DNA of 64,000 nt from Bacillota bacterium (GCA_021846285.1 JAJZCB010000002.1:41180-105179), one strand, 5' to 3'. Shown: positions 41,334 to 49,767, numbered from the stretch's first letter. Numbers and translations: made by a program. Notes: a model not told the origin generated them from the letters alone.

Positions 41334-41793
41334 AGGATTTGGCCGTCACTTTGTGGCCTGGAATCTGGCGGCGTTACTGAAAGCGCCCATCTATGCGGAT
41401 AGGCAGGCGCCGTATCGAAGCTGGAACACAGCGGGCGCTGTGACGGTATTTGAGCGGTGGGAGGGGAAAAAGTATCCCGCAGTCATTGTGGACAATCGCG
41501 ATCCGGTGATCCCGATCGACATGTGGTTTTGGGTCCTACCGCCCGATCCCAAGGAAGTGGAGCTGGTCCGAGAGCGGTTGGATAACACCGGAGCCAATGC
41601 CCATCTGGTTCTCAATGGGATTCGGCAAAAAGGACTATTTGGGGAGCGAATTTTAGCCAGTATCCCCTGGGAAGAGCAACAGGCGCAGGCGATCCTCATG
41701 GGGATGCCGCTCGTGGCGCTCGTGCCCCCGTTTTCGTCGTACTTTAAACCGCTCTTGGAGGTGGTTTCGCGTGTATCTGATCCTGGACGATAA
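41314..41793 (+). CDS. MinD/CpaE-like protein with degenerate P-loop
   Basis: A 159-residue protein. The N-terminus (MLAVGVEGFGRHFVAWNLAA) sits where ParA/MinD proteins have their deviant Walker A, but lacks the lysines. VLPPDPKEVELVRERLDNTG, AHLVLNGIRQKGLFGERILA and SIPWEEQQAQAILMGMPLV follow the second half of the MinD fold. It overlaps both neighbours, the second being an intact CpaE-like ATPase, so it may be a catalytically dead partner (inference). Confidence 0.5.
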   Translation: MLAVGVEGFGRHFVAWNLAALLKAPIYADRQAPYRSWNTAGAVTVFERWEGKKYPAVIVDNRDPVIPIDMWFWVLPPDPKEVELVRERLDNTGANAHLVLNGIRQKGLFGERILASIPWEEQQAQAILMGMPLVALVPPFSSYFKPLLEVVSRVSDPGR

Positions 41794-42901
41794 TCCGCCA
41801 CGGGCGCTGCAAAGCATCGCCTATTTAAAAAAACAGGGCGTCGAAGCAAGCATTCCTGACGATGCACGAGACCGCTGGCAAGCGGTGGAGATCGTTCTTG
41901 TGCTTTCGGAATTGCCCCCGGCCGAAATCACTGCATGGAAAGAACGCACCGGAGCGCTGGCTGTCTACTGCACACGTAACTACACACAGGAGTCTATTCG
42001 TGCCGCTATGACAAACAGCATCCACAACGGACAGGTGGGGTACAACGGGGTCATCCCCTTTCCGCCAGAAGTTTCGGACTTAAAAACATGGGTTACGGAA
42101 AAACAGGAGGTTGCGACGAAACCAATCAGCACCTATACCGAATCGGTGTCTCAGCGTTCTTTCAAGTCGGAGTTGCCAAATCCACGCGCGCGAATCTGGA
42201 CGGTGGTAGGCACAAAGGGGGGAGTGGGCAAATCAACGGTATCCACGCTGCTCGCCAATGCCTTGGTGAAAGCGGGTCATGATCCCGTTGTCGTGGTGGA
42301 ATTAGATAACAACGCGGCGCTATGCAAAATGCACCAGGTGAGTCCGCTCGTGAAGATCGACGCGTTTGAACGCTTGCCGGATTACCTACCTTCGGAGCGG
42401 ATTGAACAAAATATGGTCTGGCTCCCCAACCTGCATTGGTGGCTGATCCCAAGTGACGAGGGGCCGGAAGTAAGCAACGACGCGTTCCAGCGGTTACTCA
42501 ACACCGTGGGCAACTACGCGGGGGAGCTGGTTTTCGACTGTCCGATCAATCCGTTCAGCCGAACACGGGCCTTTGCCTTGGCGGTCGCGGATCAATCGCT
42601 CATCGTCGCGGAACCGTCCAACGCCAATCTCGCCAATGTCCGCGAGTTATTGACCATGACCAAGGGGCATACGGTCATTTTGAACCGCGTGCTGGATTAT
42701 CAGATGCGCCGCGCCAAGAGCATTGTCAAACAGATTCAGACGACCGACACTGTGACCGTGGAACTGATCGTACAGGATCGTATCCTGGACGAACGGGTCA
42801 ATAACGGCCTGACGATCTTCGCAAGCCGCGATACAGAAGCCGCAATACGGCGAATCGCCGGGCTGGAGTCTACGAAGAAGAAAGGGTGGTTTAAAAAGTG
42901 A
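41771..42901 (+). CDS. CpaE/MinD-like ATPase 2
   Basis: A 376-residue protein: receiver-like N-terminal domain (MYLILDDNPPRALQSIAYLK) and a C-terminal ParA/MinD ATPase with deviant Walker A VVGTKGGVGKSTVSTLLANA, VVVVELDNNAALCKM, and FDCPINPFSRTRAF as a Walker B region without the usual D pair. CpaE/TadZ-like in architecture. The GTG start follows TTGGAGGTGG. The stop overlaps the CpaB-like gene, giving the order CpaE-CpaB-CpaF as in Tad operons. Confidence 0.8.
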   Translation: MYLILDDNPPRALQSIAYLKKQGVEASIPDDARDRWQAVEIVLVLSELPPAEITAWKERTGALAVYCTRNYTQESIRAAMTNSIHNGQVGYNGVIPFPPEVSDLKTWVTEKQEVATKPISTYTESVSQRSFKSELPNPRARIWTVVGTKGGVGKSTVSTLLANALVKAGHDPVVVVELDNNAALCKMHQVSPLVKIDAFERLPDYLPSERIEQNMVWLPNLHWWLIPSDEGPEVSNDAFQRLLNTVGNYAGELVFDCPINPFSRTRAFALAVADQSLIVAEPSNANLANVRELLTMTKGHTVILNRVLDYQMRRAKSIVKQIQTTDTVTVELIVQDRILDERVNNGLTIFASRDTEAAIRRIAGLESTKKKGWFKK

Positions 42902-43701
42902 AAAATTATGCGTTGATCAGCATCGGGCTAGCCGTTCTCGCGGGCGGCGTGGCGGCGTTTGGGTATTACGACCTCAATCATACAGTGTCGGTTGTCTTAG
43001 CCACGCAGGCGATCCCCGCTAATCAAACAGTGACGCCGCAGGAGATCACAGTAGCGCAAGTGCCTGCCGCTTATGCGCAAACAGCAAATTTAGTTACTTC
43101 TCTTTCTTTGGTAACGGGCAAGATGTTGGCGGTTCCCGCCGTGCAAGGGGAGCCAATCAACCTGCAGATGCTAAACACCGCATCGGATCTGCAGGCCATT
43201 GTGAACCAGTACGCGCAAAAGGTCGGCCCTGGTTACTTGGCCACCGTACCGGGGACCGGCGCGTGGGCGCAGGTCGTGCAGCCGGGGGCGGACATTGCCA
43301 TCGAACAGGGAACCGTACTGCTGCAGCCGATTCGCGTCATTGCCGCCTTTACGCCCACCGGTGGTGGTGGAGGCCCTGTCTGGTTCGTATTCGTGCCGCA
43401 AGCGGCGTATAGCCAGTTTTCGCAGATCAACTGGAACAGCACGGGAACGCAGATCATGCTCTACTCTCAAGATGGTGGACGCGTTCCAATCGGTACAACA
43501 GTCGGCACAGCCAGCGCTGTCTCGAATCGCAATGCCACAATCACCACGGCGAGCGGCGGTGTTCCGTCCGGAACTTCGGTTGGTGCATCTGGTGTATCCT
43601 CAAGTCGCAACGCAACAACCGCTGCGTCTAGCAGACAAGCGGTTGTTGTTGCCGGCAACAGTAAAAAAGGGGTGATCATTCGTGGCAAGACTCACCCCTG
43701 A
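42898..43701 (+). CDS. CpaB/RcpC-like pilus assembly protein (SAF domain)
   Basis: A 267-residue protein with an N-terminal membrane helix (LISIGLAVLAGGVAAFGYYD), an SAF domain (VVLATQAIPANQTVTPQEIT, LVTGKMLAVPAVQGEPI) and a C-terminal segment (VVQPGADIAIEQG) as in CpaB/RcpC, followed by a low-complexity Ser/Thr/Gly/Ala tail. CpaB acts in the envelope part of Tad pilus machines. It overlaps the ATPase genes on both sides. Confidence 0.8.
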   Translation: MKNYALISIGLAVLAGGVAAFGYYDLNHTVSVVLATQAIPANQTVTPQEITVAQVPAAYAQTANLVTSLSLVTGKMLAVPAVQGEPINLQMLNTASDLQAIVNQYAQKVGPGYLATVPGTGAWAQVVQPGADIAIEQGTVLLQPIRVIAAFTPTGGGGGPVWFVFVPQAAYSQFSQINWNSTGTQIMLYSQDGGRVPIGTTVGTASAVSNRNATITTASGGVPSGTSVGASGVSSSRNATTAASSRQAVVVAGNSKKGVIIRGKTHP

Positions 43702-45139
43702 AGCATTGGCGAAACTGAGCGCAATGGCCGGCAAGGAACGGGAAGTCAACGAGGGATATGATCGGGCACTTCCCGGTCTGATAAAAACAGAAAAGCCCAT
43801 CTACTCCGAAGAGGAGATTCAACAAGCCAAACAAATTCTCTTGATGCTGTGGGGAGAAAACGAAGAGGCGTTTCATAAGGAAAAGACTCCGGAGCGCGAA
43901 GACGCGCTCTATTGGATGAACCGCAAGGTGGCGGAACGCAATCTCTTGCCAAACGACACCCGCGCCCAGCAGAGCGCCGTTCGGGAGGCGCTCAATACCT
44001 TGTATTCCTTTGATGTATTGCAGTCCATCATGGACAATCCGTTGGTCACGGATGTCCGCGTCATCGCGGATCTCTGTATCCTGTTTAAGATTGGCGGTGT
44101 GATCCACGAGTCCGGGAAAATCATGAGCACCGATGATGTCACGCGGTTTATTAGTCGGCAGTTGGTTGGATTGGGGAAGTCGTTTGACTGGTCGAATCCG
44201 CGACTCGACGCGCGACTCAAGGACGGTTCCCGGTTGCATGTGCGAGGCGGGTCGGCTGGCTATCAACAACGTGTGGAGACCCAATGGGGCGAAAAATACC
44301 ACAATCCTGACAAGTTGATCGTCAACATCCGCAAGGGGCTGGGCAGCTCGGTACTGACGCTTGAAGATCTGCTCGGTTGGAAGATGTTTGACGAACCGGT
44401 CTACGAATTGCTGCGCTTTATCATTGAGGCGGGGTTCTCCGTCATCTTTTCAGGCGGAACCGGGAGCGGCAAGACGACACTGCTGCAGGCGTTGACCGCC
44501 TTTATCCTTAGTGAACAGGACCTATTCATTGTGGAGGAAGAACCAGAGATTCGCGCTCTGATGACCAACAAACGGGTCTTTCGATATTGGAACACCGCGC
44601 CTGGCCCCAATGGGAAAGGCGGGATCGGGGAATTCGAAAATCTGATGGATATACTCCGGAGCAATGCTGACAATGTCAGTTTCGGTGAAGTGCGCACGCC
44701 AATCTCCGCTTATTGGGGGTTGCAGGTGGCGATGACCGTGAGCTATCTCTACATGTCCACTTTGCATGGAATCAGCGTCACGAGCGCCGTCCGTCGTTTT
44801 GTGGACTTGGCGTCCGGTTACGAGGCGGCCAAAAGTTTGCACAGCATTGCAAGCAGTTTTTCGGAGGGCGTCCGCTTTGTCGTCACCGCACGAAAGGTGC
44901 GTATCCAGGGGCGGGAAACGCGGCGGATCACAGAGATCGGAATGGTATTACCAGAATATCAACGAAGCCGCGGGATTCAGTTTTGCCGCCTGGTTCAGTG
45001 GAACCCGGTTACGGACGACTGGACTTTTCACGGAATCCCGAAATGGTTGGAAGAGGAATCGCATGCCCGAGACATCACCCTGCCTGGTTCCATTGCACGG
45101 ATCAATCCGGACCTTATGCCAATTAGTATCGAATTCTAA
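43682..45139 (+). CDS. CpaF/TadA-type secretion ATPase
   Basis: A 485-residue VirB11/CpaF family ATPase that powers pilus or secretion systems. N-terminal region with VTDVRVIADLCILFKIGGVI, then RLDARLKDGSRLHV, Walker A SGGTGSGKTTLLQAL, Asp-box-like FIVEEEPEIRAL, Walker B SNADNVSFGEVRTPISAYWG and the STLHGISVTSAVRRF histidine segment. Longer loop than usual between Walker A and B (NTAPGPNGKGGIGE). GTG start overlapping the CpaB-like gene. Confidence 0.9.
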   Translation: MARLTPEALAKLSAMAGKEREVNEGYDRALPGLIKTEKPIYSEEEIQQAKQILLMLWGENEEAFHKEKTPEREDALYWMNRKVAERNLLPNDTRAQQSAVREALNTLYSFDVLQSIMDNPLVTDVRVIADLCILFKIGGVIHESGKIMSTDDVTRFISRQLVGLGKSFDWSNPRLDARLKDGSRLHVRGGSAGYQQRVETQWGEKYHNPDKLIVNIRKGLGSSVLTLEDLLGWKMFDEPVYELLRFIIEAGFSVIFSGGTGSGKTTLLQALTAFILSEQDLFIVEEEPEIRALMTNKRVFRYWNTAPGPNGKGGIGEFENLMDILRSNADNVSFGEVRTPISAYWGLQVAMTVSYLYMSTLHGISVTSAVRRFVDLASGYEAAKSLHSIASSFSEGVRFVVTARKVRIQGRETRRITEIGMVLPEYQRSRGIQFCRLVQWNPVTDDWTFHGIPKWLEEESHARDITLPGSIARINPDLMPISIEF

Positions 45140-45144
45140 AATGG

Positions 45145-45248
45145 GTCACCCGTTGCGCCGATGGATGGAGAGCCGATCCCCTCTTGGCGCAACTTTTTTC
45201 ACCCCTCCTGGCGGCTCTCCAAAAATAAATTAAGAGGTGTTTGCCTTG
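45145..45248 (+). promoter_or_regulatory. complex GTCACCC leader with competing stems (TadC-like gene)
   Basis: Box at 45145-45151. GTTGCGCC (45152-45159) pairs with GGCGCAAC (45186-45193), followed by TTTTTT, a terminator. GGAGAGCC (45167-45174) pairs with GGCTCTCC (45213-45220), interleaved with the first stem. CCTCTT (45180-45185) is complementary to AAGAGG (45232-45237), the Shine-Dalgarno. The three pairings cannot form as one simple nested structure, as expected for a switching leader or pseudoknot. Confidence 0.65.
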
Positions 45249-46136
45249 GCGACGGTTTGGCTGTTGGGCTTTCTTACGGCGGGCGCCGTGTATGCCCTGC
45301 TGTTCGGGCGACAGTGGGAATTTCAAAAGCAGGATGCGTTGATCCGCAAAAATCTGAGCGGGTTGTTCGAACGAACCGCGCCCATCCGAAACAAAATGGG
45401 GAAATGGGCGCTTGGAGCGCAGGCCGATCAAGCGGGCGTGTCGCGTCAAGTCCTGTGGGTCATCGGGTGGTTGGCGGGGCTGACCATGTTGTTTGTCGTT
45501 GATTTTTTCATGGGATCACTTGTTCTGGCCGTACCCATCGCCTTGGTTGCCGGATACGGTGCGGTGACCCTTTGGATTCGTTGGCAATTCAAGCAACGGC
45601 AAACGTTGATCCGAGATGCGTTTATTGACGAAGTTATTCCGCTCGGCGTTCAGATTCTAGGTGCCGTAAACAAATTGGAAGAGGTGTTTCCTCTGGCGGC
45701 CGAATCCGTATCGCACCCTGTGATTCAGACATTTTTTTCGGATTTGCACCAATCTTGGCGCCCACGTGGTCTCACGCCGGAAGAAGCGTTCTACGATGCG
45801 CTTAAAAAATGGAGCATCCCCGAACTGACGCAATTGGGGGCCATCACGATGCTCAGCCAGAATCGGAGCGTGGAACTGTCCGGCATCTGGCTGGAATACC
45901 ATACGCTCATCACCAACGACCTGCAACGCCGCAAAGAGGCGGAGGCGAAGACCTACGGAACCCGGAACTCGGCGCTTATTTTCGTTGCCATCATCGGGGT
46001 GTTCTTTTTGGTCGGCGCGAAAATCGCCTCGAGATGGATTACGCCCACCATTTCGGAGAGCTTGTACGGCGTGTTTGCCATTCTTATCGGCATGGCGTGG
46101 TGGATTTGGAAGCAGAAAGATGCGATTGACGTGTAG
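45246..46136 (+). CDS. TadC-like pilus platform protein
   Basis: A 296-residue membrane protein: N-terminal membrane segment (WLLGFLTAGAVYALLF), a double membrane region near 75-120 (VIGWLAGLTMLFVVDFFMG), a helical cytosolic domain (RDAFIDEVIPLGVQILGAVN) and a C-terminal membrane pair. This is the T2SSF/TadC layout. Partner of the TadB-like protein at 25618, though 20 kb away. TTG start 8 bases after AAGAGG; a GTG at 45237 is inside the Shine-Dalgarno. Confidence 0.7.
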   Translation: MATVWLLGFLTAGAVYALLFGRQWEFQKQDALIRKNLSGLFERTAPIRNKMGKWALGAQADQAGVSRQVLWVIGWLAGLTMLFVVDFFMGSLVLAVPIALVAGYGAVTLWIRWQFKQRQTLIRDAFIDEVIPLGVQILGAVNKLEEVFPLAAESVSHPVIQTFFSDLHQSWRPRGLTPEEAFYDALKKWSIPELTQLGAITMLSQNRSVELSGIWLEYHTLITNDLQRRKEAEAKTYGTRNSALIFVAIIGVFFLVGAKIASRWITPTISESLYGVFAILIGMAWWIWKQKDAIDV

Positions 46137-46165
46137 CTCGACATCGCGGGAAAGGGGCTTATGGG

Positions 46166-46471
46166 ATGAAAACGACAACGGTTGTGCAAATGAATAAACG
46201 CGTAGGAGTCGCGTACCTTCTGTGGCTGTTATTGGGTACGGTTGGCGGACATCGGTTTTATCTGGGCCGCATTGGCACGGCGATGATGATGTTGGGTTAC
46301 TCGCTTATCGGTTGGGCCATGACTCGGGTGGGCGTAGGCTGGCTCTTGCTTGGTGCCGTGTGGCTGGTTTGGGTGATTGATGCATTCTTAATTCCTTCGA
46401 TGGCTCGACGCGCGGTGACGGAGATTCGGACTGCGTCCACAATTAAATCGAAAGAGGGAGACTGCCAATGA
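46166..46471 (+). CDS. TM2 domain protein
   Basis: A 101-residue membrane protein. YLLWLLLGTVGGHRFYLGRI and AVWLVWVIDAFLIPSMARRA are the two helices and connecting signature (GxHRFYLG, W-x-x-D) of TM2 proteins. The role is unknown; such proteins often accompany secretion or surface systems. Overlaps the next gene by 4 bases. Confidence 0.85.
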   Translation: MKTTTVVQMNKRVGVAYLLWLLLGTVGGHRFYLGRIGTAMMMLGYSLIGWAMTRVGVGWLLLGAVWLVWVIDAFLIPSMARRAVTEIRTASTIKSKEGDCQ

Positions 46472-47076
46472 TTCTTATGTTGATTGTTCAAATTTTCGGT
46501 GGACTGATCGCCTTGATTCCACTGGTGGCTACGGTGGCGGCCGTCGTGTGGGCCGTGGATTTCTCGTATACCAGTTCGTTTCGCGGCGATCCGCAGTATA
46601 CAGAACTGCCCGAGGCAATCTGGGTCATCCGAGGCGTCCTGGCGGTTTTCGGCGTTGTGTTCGGCGTCATCCTCGGTTATCTGATTCTGGCGGAGATTTT
46701 GGGCGCGTTCGTTTCCTGGGGGTTTATCGGGTCGGCTTCCGCCAGTCTCGCAGGGATTTTGCAGGCGTGGATCCTGATCGCCTTGATTCTGGCGGTGTTT
46801 GCTATCCTGCGTGGGGCTGGATGGCTCAGCTTCAAACTGTTTCTCAAGCGGAAGCCGAGTCACATCAAACGAGAAGACAGCGAACCGCAATCAACCGCCA
46901 AAGACGAGGAATTCACTCTAGGGCAGGTGGGGCGCGTTCTTGTCGGGCTGTTCATCGCGGGGGTGCTGGTAACGGCTTGGTTCGGAGTGCAGCCGCGCAA
47001 CCAGACCGATGTTATCCAGCAATGGACCAGTTCTGCCGCCAATGCGACAACGAATGCGCTGGGTATCCGTAACTAA
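46468..47076 (+). CDS. multi-span membrane protein of unknown function
   Basis: A 202-residue protein with about five hydrophobic segments (GLIALIPLVATVAAVVWAVD, VLAVFGVVFGVILGYLILA, SLAGILQAWILIALILAVFA, VGRVLVGLFIAGVLVTAWFG) and a short charged loop after residue 130. No family recognised. Coupled to the TM2 gene. Confidence 0.6.
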   Translation: MILMLIVQIFGGLIALIPLVATVAAVVWAVDFSYTSSFRGDPQYTELPEAIWVIRGVLAVFGVVFGVILGYLILAEILGAFVSWGFIGSASASLAGILQAWILIALILAVFAILRGAGWLSFKLFLKRKPSHIKREDSEPQSTAKDEEFTLGQVGRVLVGLFIAGVLVTAWFGVQPRNQTDVIQQWTSSAANATTNALGIRN

Positions 47077-47154
47077 ACGAACTCTAAAAAGGCAAATTGT
47101 AATAGTACAAAAAATGAACTATTGGTAGTTTCGATTCTGAAGGAGGCTTTTCCA

Positions 47155-47808
47155 ATGCTCTATCGCACTGCGTCAGAGCCGGCTGAATGGGCGTACCTTG
47201 TCCACATCGCCGGCCATGGATCGGTCTATGAATCCCGCAGCCTGACCGGGCTGTTTCACCTGCTGTCAAACAATGAATTCCCCTACGCCGATGCTTCGGA
47301 AGAACAACAGGCAGCCGTGCGGGTCTGTGTTGCGTCAGATGTGTTGGCGCAGCTGCTCGAAGATTCTGCGCGTACTCGGATCATGGCGGGAGATCGAGTG
47401 CTGATAGACGCAGGAGAAGTCTACCCTTGGCATAGTGAAGAAGAAGCGCAGGCAATTCGTGAAATGGCCTGGTCTGCAACGGTTGATCTGGACATTCTGA
47501 CCGAACGGCGTTTCCTGAAGTCTCTCATAGCCTGCGCCTGGCTCATCGTCTTTGAACGCGGTGATGTGTTCACCTTACGAAAAGCGCCGAAAGCCGCCCG
47601 GTGCGCTCGGTGTCGGTACTTCTACGGTGCGCAATGTGAGGCTAAAGAGACTCCGGCGCCATACGTAAGCGCCTGCATTGACTACGCCGAAGCGCCCAAC
47701 GTTCCCGTGTCGGATCGGTATGTGCGGGTAGAGGCAGGGATGGTTGTGGCGGATGAATGGGAAGAGGCGGGGTGGGTTGAGGCCATGGTAGAGAAGATCA
47801 ATATTTGA
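47155..47808 (+). CDS. hypothetical protein with C-terminal cysteine motif, 217 aa
   Basis: ATG 7 bases after GAAGGAGG. Mostly helical, acidic product. CARCRYFYGAQCEAKE followed by a later cysteine (SACIDYAE) could bind a metal or iron-sulfur cluster. No family recognised. It ends in front of a bidirectional terminator, closing the plus-strand transfer region. Confidence 0.55.
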   Translation: MLYRTASEPAEWAYLVHIAGHGSVYESRSLTGLFHLLSNNEFPYADASEEQQAAVRVCVASDVLAQLLEDSARTRIMAGDRVLIDAGEVYPWHSEEEAQAIREMAWSATVDLDILTERRFLKSLIACAWLIVFERGDVFTLRKAPKAARCARCRYFYGAQCEAKETPAPYVSACIDYAEAPNVPVSDRYVRVEAGMVVADEWEEAGWVEAMVEKINI

Positions 47809-47933
47809 TAACAGCATCACCGAGTGTCTGTCCGTACATCCATTGCGTGCACAAGCCGGTGCAAGACGCGGTACAGGCGCAAGCTAAGGCATAGAGGAAG
47901 TCGACCGCCACAGCGTAAAAGTCAGACAACAGA

Positions 47934-47968
47934 AAAGCCCTCATCTCCTTCGGGAGGTGGGGGCTTTG
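47934..47968. terminator. bidirectional terminator
   Basis: AAAGCCC (47934-47940) pairs with GGGCTTT (47961-47967), with an inner CTCC-TTCG-GGAG hairpin. It lies between convergent genes. The rest of 47809-47977 shows no gene. Confidence 0.75.
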
Positions 47969-47977
47969 TTGTCACTC

Positions 47978-48208
47978 TTAGTTCACGATCTCATTTAGAA
48001 TCCGTTTGTTTTCCTTCATGATTTGCTTCACGCGTCTCTCCGAAGAGACTCGAGTTTGATCCGCAAGAGATGCTGAAGTAATTGCTTGCAAATAATCATC
48101 AAGCGACACGTTCCCATCATAGTAACCTATAATTAAAGAAGAATGATTTTCTTTTTTATTTCTGAGTATCTTTGCAGAAGATGTAACGAGTTTACGGACG
48201 TGCGCCAT
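47978..48208 (-). CDS. small basic protein, 76 aa
   Basis: Overlaps the end of the GAF gene by 17 bases in the same direction. Lysine/arginine-rich helical product (HVRKLVTSSAKILRNKKENH, then SSERRVKQIMKENKRILNEI). I recognise no family. AT-rich codon use like its upstream neighbour and unlike the rest of the element. A TTG at 48232 is an alternative start. Confidence 0.5.
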   Translation of the reverse strand: MAHVRKLVTSSAKILRNKKENHSSLIIGYYDGNVSLDDYLQAITSASLADQTRVSSERRVKQIMKENKRILNEIVN

Positions 48209-49088
48209 CTTCGATCTTGTGTGTTTCTTCAATGGTTTCGCCCCCTACCGCTGTTTCTTTAGAATTTTCACGTGCAATAAGAAATGTTCGACCCATTTCG
48301 TAAAAGCCCATGAGTAAGGACAACTGATTAGAAAAAAATTGGAGATAATCCAGTTCATCCGGGGAGAATGCATCCTGCTCAGTACAGTCTATGTTTAGTA
48401 TACCCAATGGCGCATCAAAAAGCACTAGGGGTACGCATACCAATGACAAATATTGCTTTTGGGAAGGTACATGTTCAAAATGACTTGTCCAAATTCTCGA
48501 ATCATTGGAGTATTGCAGTTTTTTGAGTGTAAAAGCCTGTCCGGCAAATGAAGAAGGTATAGACAATTTAAATTCTCGGATTCCCTCAGGCGAATAACCA
48601 TCTCCCTCAAGGATCTTCAGATTACCCATCTCTGCATCAGGAACCAAGATTGAAATGCGTGATCGACCTGGCTTACCAGTATGAACCGCCTCCTTTATGA
48701 GATGCAGGCTAAAGCGGAGTGCTATTCCGTAGTTGTGTTCATAATCGACTGAAGTAATTCTCTCATCTTCAGCCGTTTCCACCATCTTCATTGCGTGTCG
48801 ATTGATCTCGTTAACATAATGCATGACATTTGATTTGTGTTTCGAGTCACGACTTACTGTATTGTATTCTTCATTGAGATTTTTAAGATTTTCTCCGAGT
48901 GCACGGATTTTTTCATTGGGCTTCATACTTATTTTAAAAAACTTCAGATCAAATTCGATATCATCGCCTGAAAGATGCCGGTGAATTAATATAAATGCCA
49001 AAATTGCGAAAAACGATATACCCCCGAGATAAACCCAGTGAATGCTCATTCTATCAATAAGCGTATTAAACCATTTCGTGAAAATCAC
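48192..49088 (-). CDS. membrane-anchored GAF-domain sensor protein
   Basis: A 298-residue protein: one N-terminal membrane helix (IHWVYLGGISFFAILAFILI), a helical linker (GENLKNLNEEYNTVSRDSKH) and a GAF domain (RISILVPDAEMGNLKILEGD, YLSLVCVPLVLFDAPLGILN, FSPDELDYLQFFSNQLSLLM). No output domain is attached. GAF domains bind small ligands or nucleotides. It lies on the opposite strand and is clearly AT-richer than the surroundings, suggesting separate acquisition. Confidence 0.8.
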   Translation of the reverse strand: MIFTKWFNTLIDRMSIHWVYLGGISFFAILAFILIHRHLSGDDIEFDLKFFKISMKPNEKIRALGENLKNLNEEYNTVSRDSKHKSNVMHYVNEINRHAMKMVETAEDERITSVDYEHNYGIALRFSLHLIKEAVHTGKPGRSRISILVPDAEMGNLKILEGDGYSPEGIREFKLSIPSSFAGQAFTLKKLQYSNDSRIWTSHFEHVPSQKQYLSLVCVPLVLFDAPLGILNIDCTEQDAFSPDELDYLQFFSNQLSLLMGFYEMGRTFLIARENSKETAVGGETIEETHKIEDGARP

Positions 49089-49111
49089 CTGCCTTGGATC
49101 AGATAGGCTAT

Positions 49112-49140
49112 ATTATATCCCTTTTCAGGAAGAAACGACA
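49112..49140 (-). promoter_or_regulatory. possible promoter of the GAF gene
   Basis: On the minus strand TATAAT (complement of 49112-49117) stands 24 bases before the GAF start, with TGTCGT at a suitable distance as a poor -35. The -10 match is perfect; the -35 match is weak. Confidence 0.35.
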
Positions 49141-49342
49141 TAATGTTTTAGAGTTTCAGCAACAGAAAATTCTACTGCTATCATTTGACGGATCGGGGGA
49201 TCTCACTTGGTTTCACGACCGCCAGGAATCCCGCAAGAATTTTGGGGGTGGCCAGTCACTCTGTCATTCGTGTCTGTTTTCTCCTATCTTTGATCGACGA
49301 AACCCTTGTCACGATTGTACAATTGCGTCGGAGGTGGTTGTC

Positions 49343-49543
49343 GTGGAGCGTTTGGGAGAACGGATCCAGACACAGCGCCAGTCCTTAGGTCTGTCGGTGG
49401 CGGAATTAGCGAAGCGGGCCTGTGTATCGGTGAGCTATGTGTATGCGATTGAGGCGGGTCATCGAGGATCACAAATTCGCAAACTGGCGCAGCTCGCACG
49501 GGCGCTCGATCTCGCACCAGCCGAACTGTGGCCAGACGTGTAA
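49343..49543 (+). CDS. XRE-family transcription regulator
   Basis: A 66-residue helix-turn-helix protein: GERIQTQRQSLGLSVAELAK followed by RACVSVSYVYAIEAGHRG, ending LARALDLAPAELW. GTG start 8 bases after GGAGGTGG. Single-domain XRE repressors commonly control mobile elements; the divergent GAF gene is the closest candidate target. Confidence 0.8.
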   Translation: MERLGERIQTQRQSLGLSVAELAKRACVSVSYVYAIEAGHRGSQIRKLAQLARALDLAPAELWPDV

Positions 49544-49767
49544 TGTTCGGTGTCTGGGGTCTGGCCAGGTGGCCGCGGCTACTTGATCGTTCGTGGTCAT
49601 TCTCTAGATACAGTGGATTCCTCCGTACAGGGTGCTGAAAGAGAAATAGTAGCCAATTCAGCGGAAATGCATTCTCTCTGTGGCCGGTGCTATGCCGTCG
49701 TTTCTCAGCGATATCCGCGAAAAGATCTCGATCTGAGGACAGTGCGTTCGATCTCAAAACAATCATG

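Noticed and set aside
47820..47930. Possible tRNA-like stem sequences in the gap after the 217-aa gene
   Set aside because: No cloverleaf or T-loop consensus can be drawn.
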